DNA of 64,000 bases from Chitinophagaceae bacterium. GTDB lineage: Bacteria > Bacteroidota > Bacteroidia > Chitinophagales > Chitinophagaceae. The notes beneath the pieces are model-generated. The model was not told the origin of the DNA, ran no database searches, and was given only the letters and a program-made list of their open reading frames with translations. Below, in pieces: positions 52,676 to 62,000 of the stretch. The position numbers and the translations under genes are program-made. Position 1 is the stretch's first letter, and each line of letters starts with the position of its first letter. The stretch spans positions 62,001-126,000 of the forward strand of contig JAEUVO010000067.1 in the NCBI GenBank assembly GCA_016786885.1, in the 5' to 3' direction.

Positions 52676-54145
52676 ATGCAGCACCTTATCGAATCCATAA
52701 CATCCTTGTATAAAAAGTGGAAAGGAACCGATGCAGTTTCAATTGATCTGCTACCTCAAAGTGGAAGTGAACGTCGTTATTTCAGGCTTCATGATAACAA
52801 AGAATCGGTGATCGGCACCTACGGAGCCAATATCAAAGAGAATGAAACCTTCATTTATTTCTCAGATCATTTTAAGAAAAAACAACTGGCTGTTCCGCAA
52901 ATATTGGCAATCAGTGAAGATAAACAGTTTTACCTGCAGGAAGACTTTGGCGACGTTTCATTGCTGAATCATCTTGAATCAAAAGGATTCACTGATGAAG
53001 TATATGAGCTGTTTAAAAAAAGCCTGGAGGCATTAGCACAATTGCAGGTAAAAGGTGATGAAGGTTTGAATTATAATAAATGTCTCACCAATAAAGAATT
53101 TGGCAAGCAGGCTATCATGGCCGATCTGTTATATTTCAAATATTATTTTCTCGATGCGTTGCGTAAGCCGTATGACAAACAAAAACTGATCGATGATTTT
53201 GAGGCATTGAGTAATTATCTCACCCATACAGAATACAAGTATTTCATGTTCCGGGATTTTCAGAGCAGGAATATTATGGTAACAGAAGATAATAATGTTC
53301 ACTTCATCGACTACCAGGGAGGTATGAAAGGCGCCCCGCAATATGATGTAGCCTCCATGCTTTGGCAGGCAAGGGCCAATCTTCCTGATAAATGGAAATA
53401 CGATTTGCTGGAAGACTATATTGATGCCTTCGAGAATACTATCGGAGAAAGCGTAAACCGGAATATTTTTCAAAGCCAGTATAATGGTTATGTACTGATC
53501 CGCCTGCTCCAGGTACTGGGAGCTTATGGTTTTCGTGGATTATTTGAACGTAAAGCACAGTTCCTGACCAGTATTCCATTAGCACTCAGTAACCTGAAAG
53601 AATTTTTTGAACACCAAAGCCTTGGCATTTCTGTACCTGAGTTTGGAAAAGTGCTGGATATATGTGTGGCTGACGAGGTCATTCAGCAATTCACACCTAC
53701 CCAAGCCACTGATACCACACCCCTGCTTATCAAAATCCATAGTTTCTCTTACCGAAAACAAATTCCCGATGATAACAGTGGCAATGGTGGCGGATTTGTG
53801 TTTGATTGCCGCGGTATTTTAAATCCGGGCCGTGTGGAAAGCATGAAAACACAAACGGGACGGGATAAAGAAGTAAAGGATTTTTTAGAACAGCAAACCA
53901 AAATGCCTGAGTTTCTAAATAGTGTGTTTGATATTGTAGACATCACAGTGGAAGAGTATATCAGACGGGATTTTGAAAGCCTGGTAATCAGTTTTGGTTG
54001 TACAGGCGGCCAGCACCGAAGTGTATATGCGGCAGATGCCATGGCGAGGCATTTGCGCAATAAGTTCAAAGTAAAAATCGAATTACTCCATATTGAACAA
54101 GAAGCAAAAAACTGGATAAACCCACTCCCCGAGAAGAAGCAATGA
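52676..54145 (+). CDS. AmgK-like sugar kinase fused to a RapZ C-terminal domain
   Basis: 489 residues from ATG 52676; a TTG 27 nt upstream is not favoured. Residues 1-330 form an aminoglycoside-phosphotransferase fold: SGSERRYFRL, QEDFGDVSLL, and FRDFQSRNIMV with catalytic Asp194 and Asn199, then FIDYQGGMKGAPQYDVASML with Asp212. These closely match AmgK, the MurNAc/GlcNAc anomeric kinase. Residues about 352-475 match RapZ: SFSYRKQIP, FDCRGILNPGR, TGRDKEVKDFLEQ and SFGCTGGQHRSVYAADAMARHL. In E. coli that domain senses glucosamine-6-phosphate. The basic RNA-binding tail and the Walker-type N-domain of RapZ are absent. The gene overlaps the MurU-like gene (ATGA). Confidence 0.88.
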   Translation: MQHLIESITSLYKKWKGTDAVSIDLLPQSGSERRYFRLHDNKESVIGTYGANIKENETFIYFSDHFKKKQLAVPQILAISEDKQFYLQEDFGDVSLLNHLESKGFTDEVYELFKKSLEALAQLQVKGDEGLNYNKCLTNKEFGKQAIMADLLYFKYYFLDALRKPYDKQKLIDDFEALSNYLTHTEYKYFMFRDFQSRNIMVTEDNNVHFIDYQGGMKGAPQYDVASMLWQARANLPDKWKYDLLEDYIDAFENTIGESVNRNIFQSQYNGYVLIRLLQVLGAYGFRGLFERKAQFLTSIPLALSNLKEFFEHQSLGISVPEFGKVLDICVADEVIQQFTPTQATDTTPLLIKIHSFSYRKQIPDDNSGNGGGFVFDCRGILNPGRVESMKTQTGRDKEVKDFLEQQTKMPEFLNSVFDIVDITVEEYIRRDFESLVISFGCTGGQHRSVYAADAMARHLRNKFKVKIELLHIEQEAKNWINPLPEKKQ

Positions 54146-54879
54146 AGGCAATGATTTTTTCAGCCGGACTCGGCACAAGATTTAAGCCCTGGACAGATAA
54201 ACATCCAAAGGCACTGGCTATTGTAAATGGCAAGCCTTTGTTGCAACGCAATATTGAATACCTGCAGCAACAAGGCATAAAAGATGTGATCGTTAATGTA
54301 CATCACTTTGCAGACCAGATAGACCAGGCTATTGTTGAAAACGATGGTTGGGGAAGTAATGTGTTGGTTAGTGACGAAAGAGATGAAGTCCTGGAAACCG
54401 GAGGCGGTTTATTAAAAGCAAAAGAATTATTTACCCCAGGCGAAAAGTTTATCACCTGTAATGCAGACTTCTTAACGGATTTAAATATCCATAACCTTAT
54501 TCAATACCATAATGAGAAGAAAGCCCTCATAACTTTTGGTGTTACCAGTCGTAAATCATCAAGGGTCTTGCTATTTGATGATAATATGAGATTAACCGGG
54601 TGGCGGAATACAGTAACCGGTGAAAAGCGAATCGCTATTTCCCCTCCTGCAGAGGGGGTTAGGGGGAGGCCATTGGCCTACAGTTGTGTAGTAGTTTTTG
54701 AATACAGCATTTTTGAATTGATGAAACAATATGGTTTTGCCGGTAAATTTTCACTCATTGATGTGTACCTGAAACTGGCACCCGAACATCTTATCATGGG
54801 CTATGACCATACCGGTGACCGGCTGGTAGATGTGGGCAAACCAGAAAGTGTGATCATTGCTGAATCGCTTTTCCCCTGA
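54142..54879 (+). CDS. MurU-like nucleotidyltransferase (sugar-1-phosphate uridylyltransferase)
   Basis: 245 residues. MKAMIFSAGLGTRFKPWTDKHPKALAIVNGKPLLQRNIEYL is the nucleotidyltransferase start with the GxGxR-type motif; VLETGGGLLKA is typical of MurU-like enzymes, CNADFLTD binds the metal and GKPESV closes the fold. MurU makes UDP-MurNAc from MurNAc-1-phosphate, and the upstream kinase would supply that substrate. A repeat copy inserted in frame encodes SPPAEGVRGRP (about residues 169-179), just before a conserved strand. GDP-mannose or UDP-GlcNAc chemistry is the alternative. Confidence 0.87.
   Translation: MKAMIFSAGLGTRFKPWTDKHPKALAIVNGKPLLQRNIEYLQQQGIKDVIVNVHHFADQIDQAIVENDGWGSNVLVSDERDEVLETGGGLLKAKELFTPGEKFITCNADFLTDLNIHNLIQYHNEKKALITFGVTSRKSSRVLLFDDNMRLTGWRNTVTGEKRIAISPPAEGVRGRPLAYSCVVVFEYSIFELMKQYGFAGKFSLIDVYLKLAPEHLIMGYDHTGDRLVDVGKPESVIIAESLFP
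54647..54678 (+). repeat. Dispersed palindromic repeat, copy 2, inside the MurU-like CDS
   Basis: CCCCTCCTGCAGAGGGGG followed by TTAGGGGGAGG has the same order as copy 1 at 41410-41443. It is in frame within the coding sequence and adds about ten residues. Confidence 0.55.
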
Positions 54880-54948
54880 AGAATGCCTGACAGGTATAAA
54901 GAATTGCAAATACCCTTTTAACGGTAAGTCAACTGCCGTCTTTTATTT

Positions 54949-54956
54949 TATCTTTC
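54949..54956 (+). promoter_or_regulatory. Weak candidate -7 box before the M1 peptidase
   Basis: TATCTTTC differs from TAnnTTTG by one base and lies 22 nt before the ATG. No -33 match. Confidence 0.25.
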
Positions 54957-54977
54957 CGCTATAAATACTAAGTAGTA

Positions 54978-56933
54978 ATGAAGAAGATTGCCCTTGTCAT
55001 TGCCAGCATAATACTGCTAGCCCCTGTTTTTGCCCAGTCAAAGTATGATCATAAGGAAGCTTTCCATCCGCAGTTCTATCCTTATCCCGGCAATGATTAC
55101 AGAAGTGCCAGTGGTGAACCCGGGCCTAAATACTGGCAGAATAAAGCAGATTATTCTATCAATTGTAAACTGGATACTGCAACGCATACAGTGACCGGTG
55201 ATGTAACAATTACATATACCAATAACAGTCCTGATAATCTGCGGTTCCTCTGGCTGCAGATGGATCAGAATATTTATAAAAAAGATTCCCGCGGCTCAGC
55301 CACTACTACACAAACAGGGGGCCGTTGGGCTAATGCCGGTTTTACAGATGGCTATAACATTTCCAATGTTCAATTAGAAAACGAAGGTGTTATCCATACA
55401 CCTGATAAAACTATAAAGACAGATACCAGGATGCAGCTCTTTTTGAAAGATCAGTTGGAAAAGGGAGAAAAAGTGAAGATCAGGATCAGTTACAGTTTTA
55501 TCATTCCCGAATATGGTACCGACCGTATGGGAAGGTTAAAAACAAAAAACGGGATTGTGTATGAAGTGGCACAATGGTTTCCCCGGATGTGTGTATATGA
55601 TGATATACAGGGATGGAATACCTTACCTTATGTTGGCGCAGGAGAGTTTTATCTTGAATACGGTGATATTGATTTCAGTATCACTGCTCCTGCTGATTTA
55701 ATAGTTGTGGGTTCGGGTGAGTTACTCAACCCGCAGGAATGTTACACAGCCGAGCAAATGAAAAGATGGGAAGCTGCTGCCAAAAGTGATAAGACCGTAA
55801 CCATTCGCAGTGATCAAGAGGTAACTGAGAAAAACTCAAGACCTAAAACAGCCAGTACTACCTGGCGGTTCCGCATTCAGAATACAAGAGATGTGGCATG
55901 GGCAGCCAGCAAAGCCTTTGTACAGGATGCAGCAAGAATTAACCTGAAAAGCGGAAAGAAATGCATGGCCATTAGTGTGTACCCGGTTGAAAGCATTGTA
56001 AAAAATGGCTGGCAGCGCTCCACTGAATTTACAAAAGCCAGCATTGAGCATTATTCTAACAAATGGTTTGAATATCCATACCCGGCAGCAACTAATGTAG
56101 CAGGGATAGTAGGTGGTATGGAATATCCCGGTATTGTATTCTGCAGTGCGGAGTCGTCCGGTACCGGTTTGTGGGGAGTTACCGATCATGAATTTGGCCA
56201 TACATGGTTCCCGATGATTGTTGGCAGCAATGAAAGAAAGTATGCCTGGATGGATGAAGGCTTTAATACATTCATCAATGATCTTTCCACCGAAGCATTT
56301 AATAATGGCGAATTCAAAGAAGCCAGTTTCTTTGGTGATCCAAATTCATCTTTTATGGTGAAGTATACTTTTGGCGACAAGATGGATGGTTTGTATAATA
56401 CACCCGACGTGATACAACAGGATAATCTTGGAATAGCTGCCTATATGAAACCGGCACAGATGCTTACAGCATTACGGGAACTGGTTCTCGGTAAAGAAAG
56501 ATTTGATGCTGCATTTGCAGAATATATCCGGCGCTGGGCATTCAAGCATCCCACCCCGTGGGATTTCTTTCACACTATGGAAAATGTAGCCGGCGAAGAC
56601 CTTAGCTGGTTCTGGAGAGCATGGGTATTAAATACCTGGAAACTGGATATGAAAGTAAAAGAAGTAAGCTACATTGATGATAATGCCGAAAAAGGAAGTG
56701 AGATCACTATTGAAACCCTGGAAAAAATGGTAATGCCGGTAACAGTACTTGTAAAAGAAAGCAATGGCAAAGAGCATACAATCAATTTACCGGTAGAAGT
56801 ATGGCAACGGGGAGCTGAGTGGCGGTTTACTGCACCCACTACCAGCGAGATAAAAGAAGTAATACTGGATCCTGACAAAAAATTGCCCGAATGGGAACGA
56901 AGCAATAACAGCTGGAAGAAGAAAGCATTTTAA
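54978..56933 (+). CDS. M1 family metallopeptidase (secreted aminopeptidase)
   Basis: 651 residues. Signal peptide MKKIALVIASIILLAPVFAQ. The N-terminal beta-domain begins YHKAxxKADYSINCKLDTATHTVTGDVTITY-like. The gluzincin zinc site is HEFGH (H404, E405, H408), with the third ligand Glu427 in WMDEGFNTF, and the exopeptidase loop GGMEYPG lies upstream. The C-terminal third is an M1 helical/Ig-type extension. It cleaves N-terminal residues from peptides in the periplasm. A perfect 36-bp palindrome just after the stop acts as its terminator. Confidence 0.93.
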   Translation: MKKIALVIASIILLAPVFAQSKYDHKEAFHPQFYPYPGNDYRSASGEPGPKYWQNKADYSINCKLDTATHTVTGDVTITYTNNSPDNLRFLWLQMDQNIYKKDSRGSATTTQTGGRWANAGFTDGYNISNVQLENEGVIHTPDKTIKTDTRMQLFLKDQLEKGEKVKIRISYSFIIPEYGTDRMGRLKTKNGIVYEVAQWFPRMCVYDDIQGWNTLPYVGAGEFYLEYGDIDFSITAPADLIVVGSGELLNPQECYTAEQMKRWEAAAKSDKTVTIRSDQEVTEKNSRPKTASTTWRFRIQNTRDVAWAASKAFVQDAARINLKSGKKCMAISVYPVESIVKNGWQRSTEFTKASIEHYSNKWFEYPYPAATNVAGIVGGMEYPGIVFCSAESSGTGLWGVTDHEFGHTWFPMIVGSNERKYAWMDEGFNTFINDLSTEAFNNGEFKEASFFGDPNSSFMVKYTFGDKMDGLYNTPDVIQQDNLGIAAYMKPAQMLTALRELVLGKERFDAAFAEYIRRWAFKHPTPWDFFHTMENVAGEDLSWFWRAWVLNTWKLDMKVKEVSYIDDNAEKGSEITIETLEKMVMPVTVLVKESNGKEHTINLPVEVWQRGAEWRFTAPTTSEIKEVILDPDKKLPEWERSNNSWKKKAF

Positions 56934-56969
56934 AGTAAAAGCCTCATACAATTGTATGAGGCTTTTACT
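56934..56969 (+). terminator. 36-bp perfect palindrome, terminator of the M1 peptidase gene
   Basis: Two 18-bp arms (56934-56951 and 56952-56969) are exact reverse complements with no loop spacer. The stem core is GCCTCATAC / GTATGAGGC flanked by A and T runs, so it can end transcription from either side. Confidence 0.8.
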
Positions 56970-57052
56970 GATATAGTTATGCTTTTGCAAAACTAATATT
57001 TATGCCATCTGTTTCATAAATTTATGAGTTGTAAGCAACCCAGTCTATCATC

Positions 57053-57820
57053 ATGAGAAAATTAATTACAATAACTCTAATCGGGTTAACATCCTATTTT
57101 AGTTACGGACAAATAGAACTAAAACCCGATTTTGATAAAACTGTCAAGTTTTTGCAGTCAGAAGATTATTCAAAAGCTCAAAAAGAATTTTCTGATTTGT
57201 TAAGCAAAGCAACAGATAACAAATTGAAAAAATATTGCCTTATTTACCGTGCATTCTCCTACAATGGTCTTGGCAACTACAAGATGGCTATCGCTGACTT
57301 AAACGAAGCAATTAAACTTGATCCTTTAGATATTGCTTCATATACAGACCTTGGCAAGGCCAAAGGCTTCGCAAACGATTTAGATGGCGCAAAACAGGAT
57401 TTTGAATATGTACTGACAAAAGATAGTATCGGCAAGCAAGCTCAGGCCGCCTTATATTATTTGGGAAAAATTGCATATCAAAATCAACAGTTCGAGCAAT
57501 CAATTAAATACTATGATAAATACATACTGTTGACACCAAATGATCCTGAAGTTTATTTCAACAGGGCTGCTGCAAAAGATATGATTATGGACCCTGTAGG
57601 TTCGATAAAAGATTATGATAAGGCTATTCAGCTAGATCCAAATTACAAAGAAGCTTATGCTAACAGAGGTGTAGCAAAAATCAATCTTTTAAGAAGAAAC
57701 GGAAACCTATTTCCCACAAAAGAGCAGGCCATGGATGCTTGCGCTGATTTAAAAAAAGCAAAGCAACTTGGTGACAATACGGTTGACGATATGATTTTCA
57801 TTCATTGTGACAAAAAATAA
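57053..57820 (+). CDS. Secreted tetratricopeptide repeat protein
   Basis: 255 residues. MRKLITITLIGLTSYFSYGQ is a signal peptide. TPR motifs occupy about 25-235, with the clearest at YRAFSYNGLGNYKMAIADLNEAIKLDP, YLGKIAYQNQQFEQSIKYYDKYILLTP and AAKDMIMDPVGSIKDYDKAIQLDPNYKEAYANRGVAKINLL. It probably mediates protein contacts in the periplasm; no catalytic residues are seen. No neighbours suggest a specific partner. Confidence 0.86.
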   Translation: MRKLITITLIGLTSYFSYGQIELKPDFDKTVKFLQSEDYSKAQKEFSDLLSKATDNKLKKYCLIYRAFSYNGLGNYKMAIADLNEAIKLDPLDIASYTDLGKAKGFANDLDGAKQDFEYVLTKDSIGKQAQAALYYLGKIAYQNQQFEQSIKYYDKYILLTPNDPEVYFNRAAAKDMIMDPVGSIKDYDKAIQLDPNYKEAYANRGVAKINLLRRNGNLFPTKEQAMDACADLKKAKQLGDNTVDDMIFIHCDKK

Positions 57821-57864
57821 TTACTTAGATCAAGAAAAAGCTGCTTACAATGAAGATTTTCTTA

Positions 57865-58980
57865 TTATCTCAATTCCTTTAACATTCTCTCCTCCAGCAC
57901 CTCCCTCCCTTTTATCTCTGACCACTTGACCAGCCGGATACAACCATCTGCAATTTCAATTCCTGTAATATCACCATCACTGAAACAGCAACAGCCTGTA
58001 TTAAAATAAGAAGGTTTCATGTTCATATAGTCAACCGATACGGCAGCAAATTCTTTTTCTCTTTTCCGTATCTCCTTTCTTATTTCCTCTTCTTTGGCTG
58101 CATTTTTTTCATGAACGGCCAGCTGAAAATTTTTATATAACCGTTCCAGGTGTGTCAGTGAAGCAAATACCGGCTGGTGGGTGTGACCAGTTACCAGCAA
58201 CATATCTTTTTGCTCTGATGACCATTCGTACATGATATTATTATGCAGTGTTTTCTTTTCTGCATCGTAGGCCGGTGTATTAGGATTGATACGCAGGAAT
58301 GCCTGCAGCGGTGCCCATATATTGGCTACAAAGAATTTACTGAACCAGTTCCCGTCGCTTTGCGCATCTCCCTGGTGCCCATGGGTAAGGAAAATGCTAT
58401 GTGGTGAATAGTTAGCAGGCAGCGGAGTATTGGCAGTAGATTGCTGAAGATTAGTTGACGGCTGCAATACTACTCCTTCATACACCTTTAATTTTTCGCC
58501 ATATATGTCTTTCAGGTGCCACCAGGCCAGCGGATCATTATCCCAGAACAGATCATGATTTCCAAAAACCTTTATATACTTTCCTTTTTCAATAAATTTT
58601 TTCTCTGCCGTAAAATTTTCTTTGTTCTTCTTTTTTACCTGCCAGATGCTGTTCTCCCATAGTTCTTCACTGTCGCCCAGGTTGATGAAACAGAAATCAT
58701 TCTCATTATAGTACTGCAATGCCCGCAGGTAGTTAGATTCGCACTGCATAAAATCATCCGCTCCGTTTCTTTTGCCTTTATGCTGATCGGAAAAGATGAT
58801 GAATTTCCCGGTCCGGGTATCATAAGAGATTATCAATCCCTTCTTACCCGGATGCACATGGATATCCTTATATAATTTATCCAGTGCTTCAAATATTCTT
58901 TCTCTTTTAGGTTTAGAAGAGAATTTATTAGCTGCCCATAGTATCGGTTTGTACAATATGATCCGCAGAAAGTTTCTCAT
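57865..58980 (-). CDS. Calcineurin-like metallophosphoesterase
   Basis: 371 residues. Metal-site motifs occur in order: IIFSDQHKGKRNGADDF (D-x-H), LGDSEELWE (GD), FGNHDLFWDND (GNHD), LTHGHQGD and VTGHTHQPVF (GHTH). LpxH and UDP-2,3-diacylglucosamine hydrolase-type enzymes share this order, though at 371 residues this is longer. Start at ATG 58980. Substrate unknown; a cytoplasmic phosphodiesterase is likely, as no signal peptide is present. Confidence 0.88.
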   Translation of the reverse strand: MRNFLRIILYKPILWAANKFSSKPKRERIFEALDKLYKDIHVHPGKKGLIISYDTRTGKFIIFSDQHKGKRNGADDFMQCESNYLRALQYYNENDFCFINLGDSEELWENSIWQVKKKNKENFTAEKKFIEKGKYIKVFGNHDLFWDNDPLAWWHLKDIYGEKLKVYEGVVLQPSTNLQQSTANTPLPANYSPHSIFLTHGHQGDAQSDGNWFSKFFVANIWAPLQAFLRINPNTPAYDAEKKTLHNNIMYEWSSEQKDMLLVTGHTHQPVFASLTHLERLYKNFQLAVHEKNAAKEEEIRKEIRKREKEFAAVSVDYMNMKPSYFNTGCCCFSDGDITGIEIADGCIRLVKWSEIKGREVLEERMLKELR

Positions 58981-59022
58981 TACTTGTATCGCCTAATTTA
59001 CATCATTCAGCATTGTGGAAAT

Positions 59023-59055
59023 AAAAACCCGCCAGCACTGTCGCCTGGCGGGTTT
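59023..59055 (-). terminator. Terminator of the BNR/Ig-repeat gene
   Basis: AAACCCGCCAG / CTGGCGGGTTT is a perfect 11-bp stem with a 9-nt loop; on the minus strand a T run follows. It lies 18 nt after the stop. Confidence 0.85.
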
Positions 59056-59073
59056 CTTATTCATTCTTATTAC

Positions 59074-62000
59074 TTATCTGACATGTACTTTTCCTTCCGC
59101 TAATTTTTTTCCACTGGCATCTCCTACCACAACGTAATAAATACCCCTGTTAGCTCTTTCCAGGTTCACGGGTATCAATGTATACAGACCTGATATTGAA
59201 AACTGCTTATCAAACACTGCCGATCCTTTGGTATCAAAAATAATAATTCGCCTTTGCGTACTGCTACCCCCATTGTTATAATAAGTAACAGTGAAGTTTC
59301 CATCATTGGGGCTTGGATAGGCGAACAAGCGACTGCTGGCAGTAGCATCAATTGTTACTATCTGAGAAAGACTGGAACAGAAAAGACTGCCGGGCCATGT
59401 TTCCCGAATACTAACCTGGTATGTACCAAGATTAGCTACGGTAACAGGTAATGTGTTTCCTGCTACAGTTAACGGGTTCCCATTCAATGTCCAGGCAGTA
59501 GTAAGTGTACCGCCTGTTGAAGAAGTTGGCGTAGCTGTCAGCGTAGTTGTTTGTCCGGGCAACAAGCTGGTAAGCGGTGCTGCTGTTAATCCAACCGTTG
59601 GCAACTGGCGAACTGTTAATATAGCTGCATTAGATACAGCCGGTGTGGTACAGGTAGCATTAGATAACTGGCAACGATACTGGTTATTATTCATTACTGC
59701 AATTACACCGGATATAGTATAAGTTGCCGAGTTCGCCCCTATAATAGCTGTCCAGGTGCTGCCACCATTGGTGCTTACTTCCCACTGGTAAATGATCGCC
59801 GGCACACTACTTCCTGCAACAGTAAAGCTGGCATTACTTCCCGAACAAACTTCTGTATTAGCAGGAGAAGCCGTAACTGTAACAGGTGCATGAACAGTTA
59901 ATGTTGCAGCTGAAGAATTAGCAGCAGGTGAGCAGATACCGGATACCACACAGCGATATTGATACCCGGTTAAGCCAACTGTAGCGCCGGTAATATTTAA
60001 TGTATCCATGTTCGCACCAGAATATACGCCGCCATTTGAAATATTAGTAAACCCGCTGCCGGTATTCACCTGCCATTGATAAGTGATTCCAGTTCCTGTA
60101 GCGATAACTTTAAATGTTACATTACCTCCTGTACATATTGTCTGGCTGATTGGGTTGCTTGTAACAGCCGGCAAAGCATTCACCGTCAATGTAGCAGCAT
60201 TCGATACTCCCGGAGTAGGGCAAGATCCATTTGACAACTCGCAACGATACTGGTATCCATTCATTGCTGTTGTTACACCGGTAATGGTTAATGTAGCTGT
60301 TGTTGCACCACCATACACTCCACCATTGCTGATATTGGCAAATCCACTGCCGGTGTTTACTTGCCATTGGTAGATAAGTCCTGTTCCACTACCTGCTACA
60401 GTAAAGCTTGCATTAGCTCCGTCACATACCGTTTGGTCGGCAGGTTGTGAGGTTACCGTAACTGCTGTTGCCACTGTTAATGCTGCACAGTTAGATGTAA
60501 TTGTAGTAGGACCACAAGTGCTGGTCACCTGGCACCTGTAAAAAGTATTGTTCATGCCGGCCGTAACAGCAGGAATATTATAACAAGCTGACGTGGCCCC
60601 TGCAATATTTGTCCATGGACCACCACAACCAACCGGGTTTGACTGCCATTGGTAAGTAAGACCAGTACCGGTAGCCGTAACACAGAATGTAGCACTACTT
60701 CCAGTACACAATGACAGATCAACAGGCTGAGCTGTTATAGTCACACCTGCATTCACTGTTAATATGGCTGCGTTTGAATTGGTGCTGCCGCATTGATTGC
60801 TTACCACACAACGGTATTGATTATTATTCAATGCGGTTGTTACACCAGTGATAGTATAAGATGAAGTAGTCTGGCCTGCAACGTTTGTCCAGGTACCACC
60901 TCCATTAGTGCTTACCTGCCATTGGTAATTACCTGTTGCCACTACAGTAAAGGTGACATTAGAACCTTCACAAACAGCCTGACTGTTTGGATGAGTTGTT
61001 ATAGATGGTCCGCTGCCCGGGTTGACAGTAAATGTAAGGTTAGCTGTTTGGTTTGTTGCGCCAGCTGCCACACCTGTTACAGTAACAATGTATGTACCGG
61101 CTGATAATGTATTAGTGTTATTCAATGTTACCACACTGCTGTTACCCGGTACTACCGGATCGGTTCCAAAACTTAATGTTGTACCAGCAGGAACACCTGT
61201 CGGTGCAATTGAAGAAAGACTGATAGGGTTGGTAAATCCGCCATTAGAAATAGTGGGTAGCGTTACATTCATATTGGCAGGTGCAGGGCAAGTAGCAGTG
61301 GCCGGTGTGGTACTGCCAAAACTGAAACCAGAAGGTGTTGCAACTGTAGCTGTCCATATTCCTCTTCCATGTGTAGCTGCTGCAATGGTACGGTCGGATG
61401 AACGGTATTTGATCATATCCGTTCTTACATTCGGGAAAGTGGCATTTGCATTCCATACAGTACTGGCACCATTGATAGCTTCAGTTTCCCATACACCAGT
61501 TTCTGTCGCTATGAATGCTTTGGTATTATCATCAGGATGAAACAATGCCCAGCGAACAGGCATATTGGGTAAGTTACCGTCTATACCTGTCCAGGTAGTA
61601 CCTCCATCATTGGATACCCAAACATTCATAATATTATAATTGGAATAACAGGCGATCAGGTGCTGATCAGATGAACCGGTTACCACACAGTTTACATAGC
61701 CAGTGGCTCCGGTAGGTGTGATGTTAGCTTCCACCGGGCTTCCTCCATGAGCATCATCCACCCTTACTACCCGGCCATTACCGGTACCGAAGTAAACCCT
61801 GTTAGCTGTATAGGGTGAAACATGGACTGCAGAAACATTCTGTCCGGAAAAAGCAGCAACAGGAATGGTCGTCGTTGAATTACCGGTTTGGGGATCATTC
61901 CACCTGAAATAACTACCTGCTGTATTGCATGCATATATTATGTTGGCTGCATTGTCATAATCCCATGGATTGATAAACCGGCCACTTGACTGATTATTTA

